64,000 nucleotides of DNA from an uncultured Faecalibacterium sp. (lineage in GTDB: Bacteria > Bacillota > Clostridia > Oscillospirales > Ruminococcaceae). Both the position numbers and the translations under genes were made by a program. Positions 63,658-64,000 of the stretch are shown piece by piece. The stretch lies in NCBI GenBank assembly GCA_937907025.1, contig CALESJ010000044.1, positions 1 through 64,000 of the forward strand. The letters run 5' to 3'. Positions within the stretch are counted from its first letter, which is position 1. Each line of letters opens with the position of its first letter. Below the pieces are notes generated by a model. It worked only from the letters and a program-made list of their open reading frames with translations. It ran no database searches and was not told the DNA's origin.

Positions 63658-64000
63658 ATGTCCATTCTGGTCAGCGGCGGCGCCGGCTACATCGGCAGCC
63701 ATACTTGCGTCGAACTTCTGAATGCCGGGTATGACATTGTGGTGGCGGATAACCTCTACAACGCCAGCCCCGTAGCACTGGACCGCGTGAAGCAAATCAC
63801 CGGCAAGGATTTCCGTTTCGTTGAGGCGGACATGACCGACCATGATGCGGTCGATGCCATCTTCCGTGAGAACCCCGGCATCGAATGCGTCATCCAGTTT
63901 GCCGCCTACAAGGCTGTGGGCGAGAGCGTTTCCAAGCCCATCGAGTACTACTCCAACAACCTGGGCTGCACCCTGACCATCCTGGATGTGATGCGCCATT
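63658..64000 (+). CDS. galE: UDP-glucose 4-epimerase, N-terminal part (cut by window end)
   Basis: The first 114 residues of an extended short-chain dehydrogenase. SILVSGGAGYIGSHTCVELLNAGYDIVVADNLYN is the NAD-binding GGxGxxG and the acidic residue after it; VEADMTD and VIQFAAYKAVGESVSKPIEYYSNN are typical of GalE, including the AAYKAVGES block. It interconverts UDP-Glc and UDP-Gal, providing galactose for surface glycans. AAAGGAG lies 10 bases before ATG 63658. The catalytic YxxxK would come after the window ends. A -10-like TATAAA is near 63580 and a leader hairpin AGCAGCC/GGCTGCT at 63599-63619. Confidence 0.88.
   Translation, partial: MSILVSGGAGYIGSHTCVELLNAGYDIVVADNLYNASPVALDRVKQITGKDFRFVEADMTDHDAVDAIFRENPGIECVIQFAAYKAVGESVSKPIEYYSNNLGCTLTILDVMRH

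Noticed and set aside
1..64000. Prophage, insertion sequences, CRISPR arrays, restriction or toxin systems
   Set aside because: No transposase, integrase, phage structural gene, cas gene or regularly spaced repeat was found in any part of the window.

Overview
The window is a gene-dense, high-GC (roughly 60-65 %) chromosomal segment of a Gram-positive anaerobe of the Oscillospiraceae/Ruminococcaceae type (Subdoligranulum/Gemmiger/Faecalibacterium-like). The inference rests on strong AGGAGG-type Shine-Dalgarno sites, Firmicutes families (DivIVA-like, DUF1292, DUF5711, ECF module, YfhO, split ThrE, split transketolase, NfnAB), Na+-pump decarboxylase subunits, a D-lactate dehydrogenase, lipoprotein signals and no respiratory genes. 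No phage, IS element, CRISPR array or plasmid gene was seen.

Layout. 0-6 kb: small secreted proteins, a DivIVA-like coiled-coil protein, a lipoprotein cyclophilin, DUF1292, a structured RNA that looks like 6S RNA, and a thioredoxin-fold protein without a peroxidatic cysteine. 6-18 kb: one long operon for a sialic-acid-like nonulosonic acid (LegC-type aminotransferase, CBS-guanylyltransferase, 2-epimerase, synthase, CMP-sugar synthetase, two Gfo/Idh/MocA proteins, an O-acetyltransferase, YfhO) ending in a split threonine/serine exporter. 18-20.8 kb: NnrD divergent from a Sir2 deacetylase, then a HAD phosphatase. 20.9-25.2 kb: a two-component system co-transcribed with two unknown envelope proteins. 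25.3-30.6 kb: LD-carboxypeptidase, FtsH, rhodanese, and gamma and beta subunits of a sodium-pump decarboxylase.

30.8-40.6 kb: a surface-polysaccharide cluster with three GT4, one GT2, one GT11 (alpha-1,2-fucosyltransferase-like), one GT6 (ABO-like) and a Wzx-type flippase, plus a GINT1-N-like protein and an unfamiliar protein. The GT11/GT6 pair suggests a histo-blood-group-like glycan. 40.6-50.2 kb: an NTF2-like ORF of lower GC, split transketolase, NfnAB, a membrane phosphoesterase, D-lactate dehydrogenase, a YeiH-type exporter divergent from a LysR regulator, and tRNA-Val(GAC). 50.3-56.9 kb: ruvC, ruvA, ruvB, a methyltransferase, ecfA1-ecfA2-ecfT and truA. 57-64 kb: a DUF5711 propeller protein, a CvpA-like protein, a ClpE-like zinc-finger AAA+ unfoldase overlapping a lipoprotein with a metzincin signature, an AraC regulator, and the start of galE, cut by the window edge.

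Together the two glycan loci and galE make this largely a cell-surface decoration region embedded in housekeeping genes. Starts were placed from Shine-Dalgarno spacing; functions come from motif recognition without database searches.
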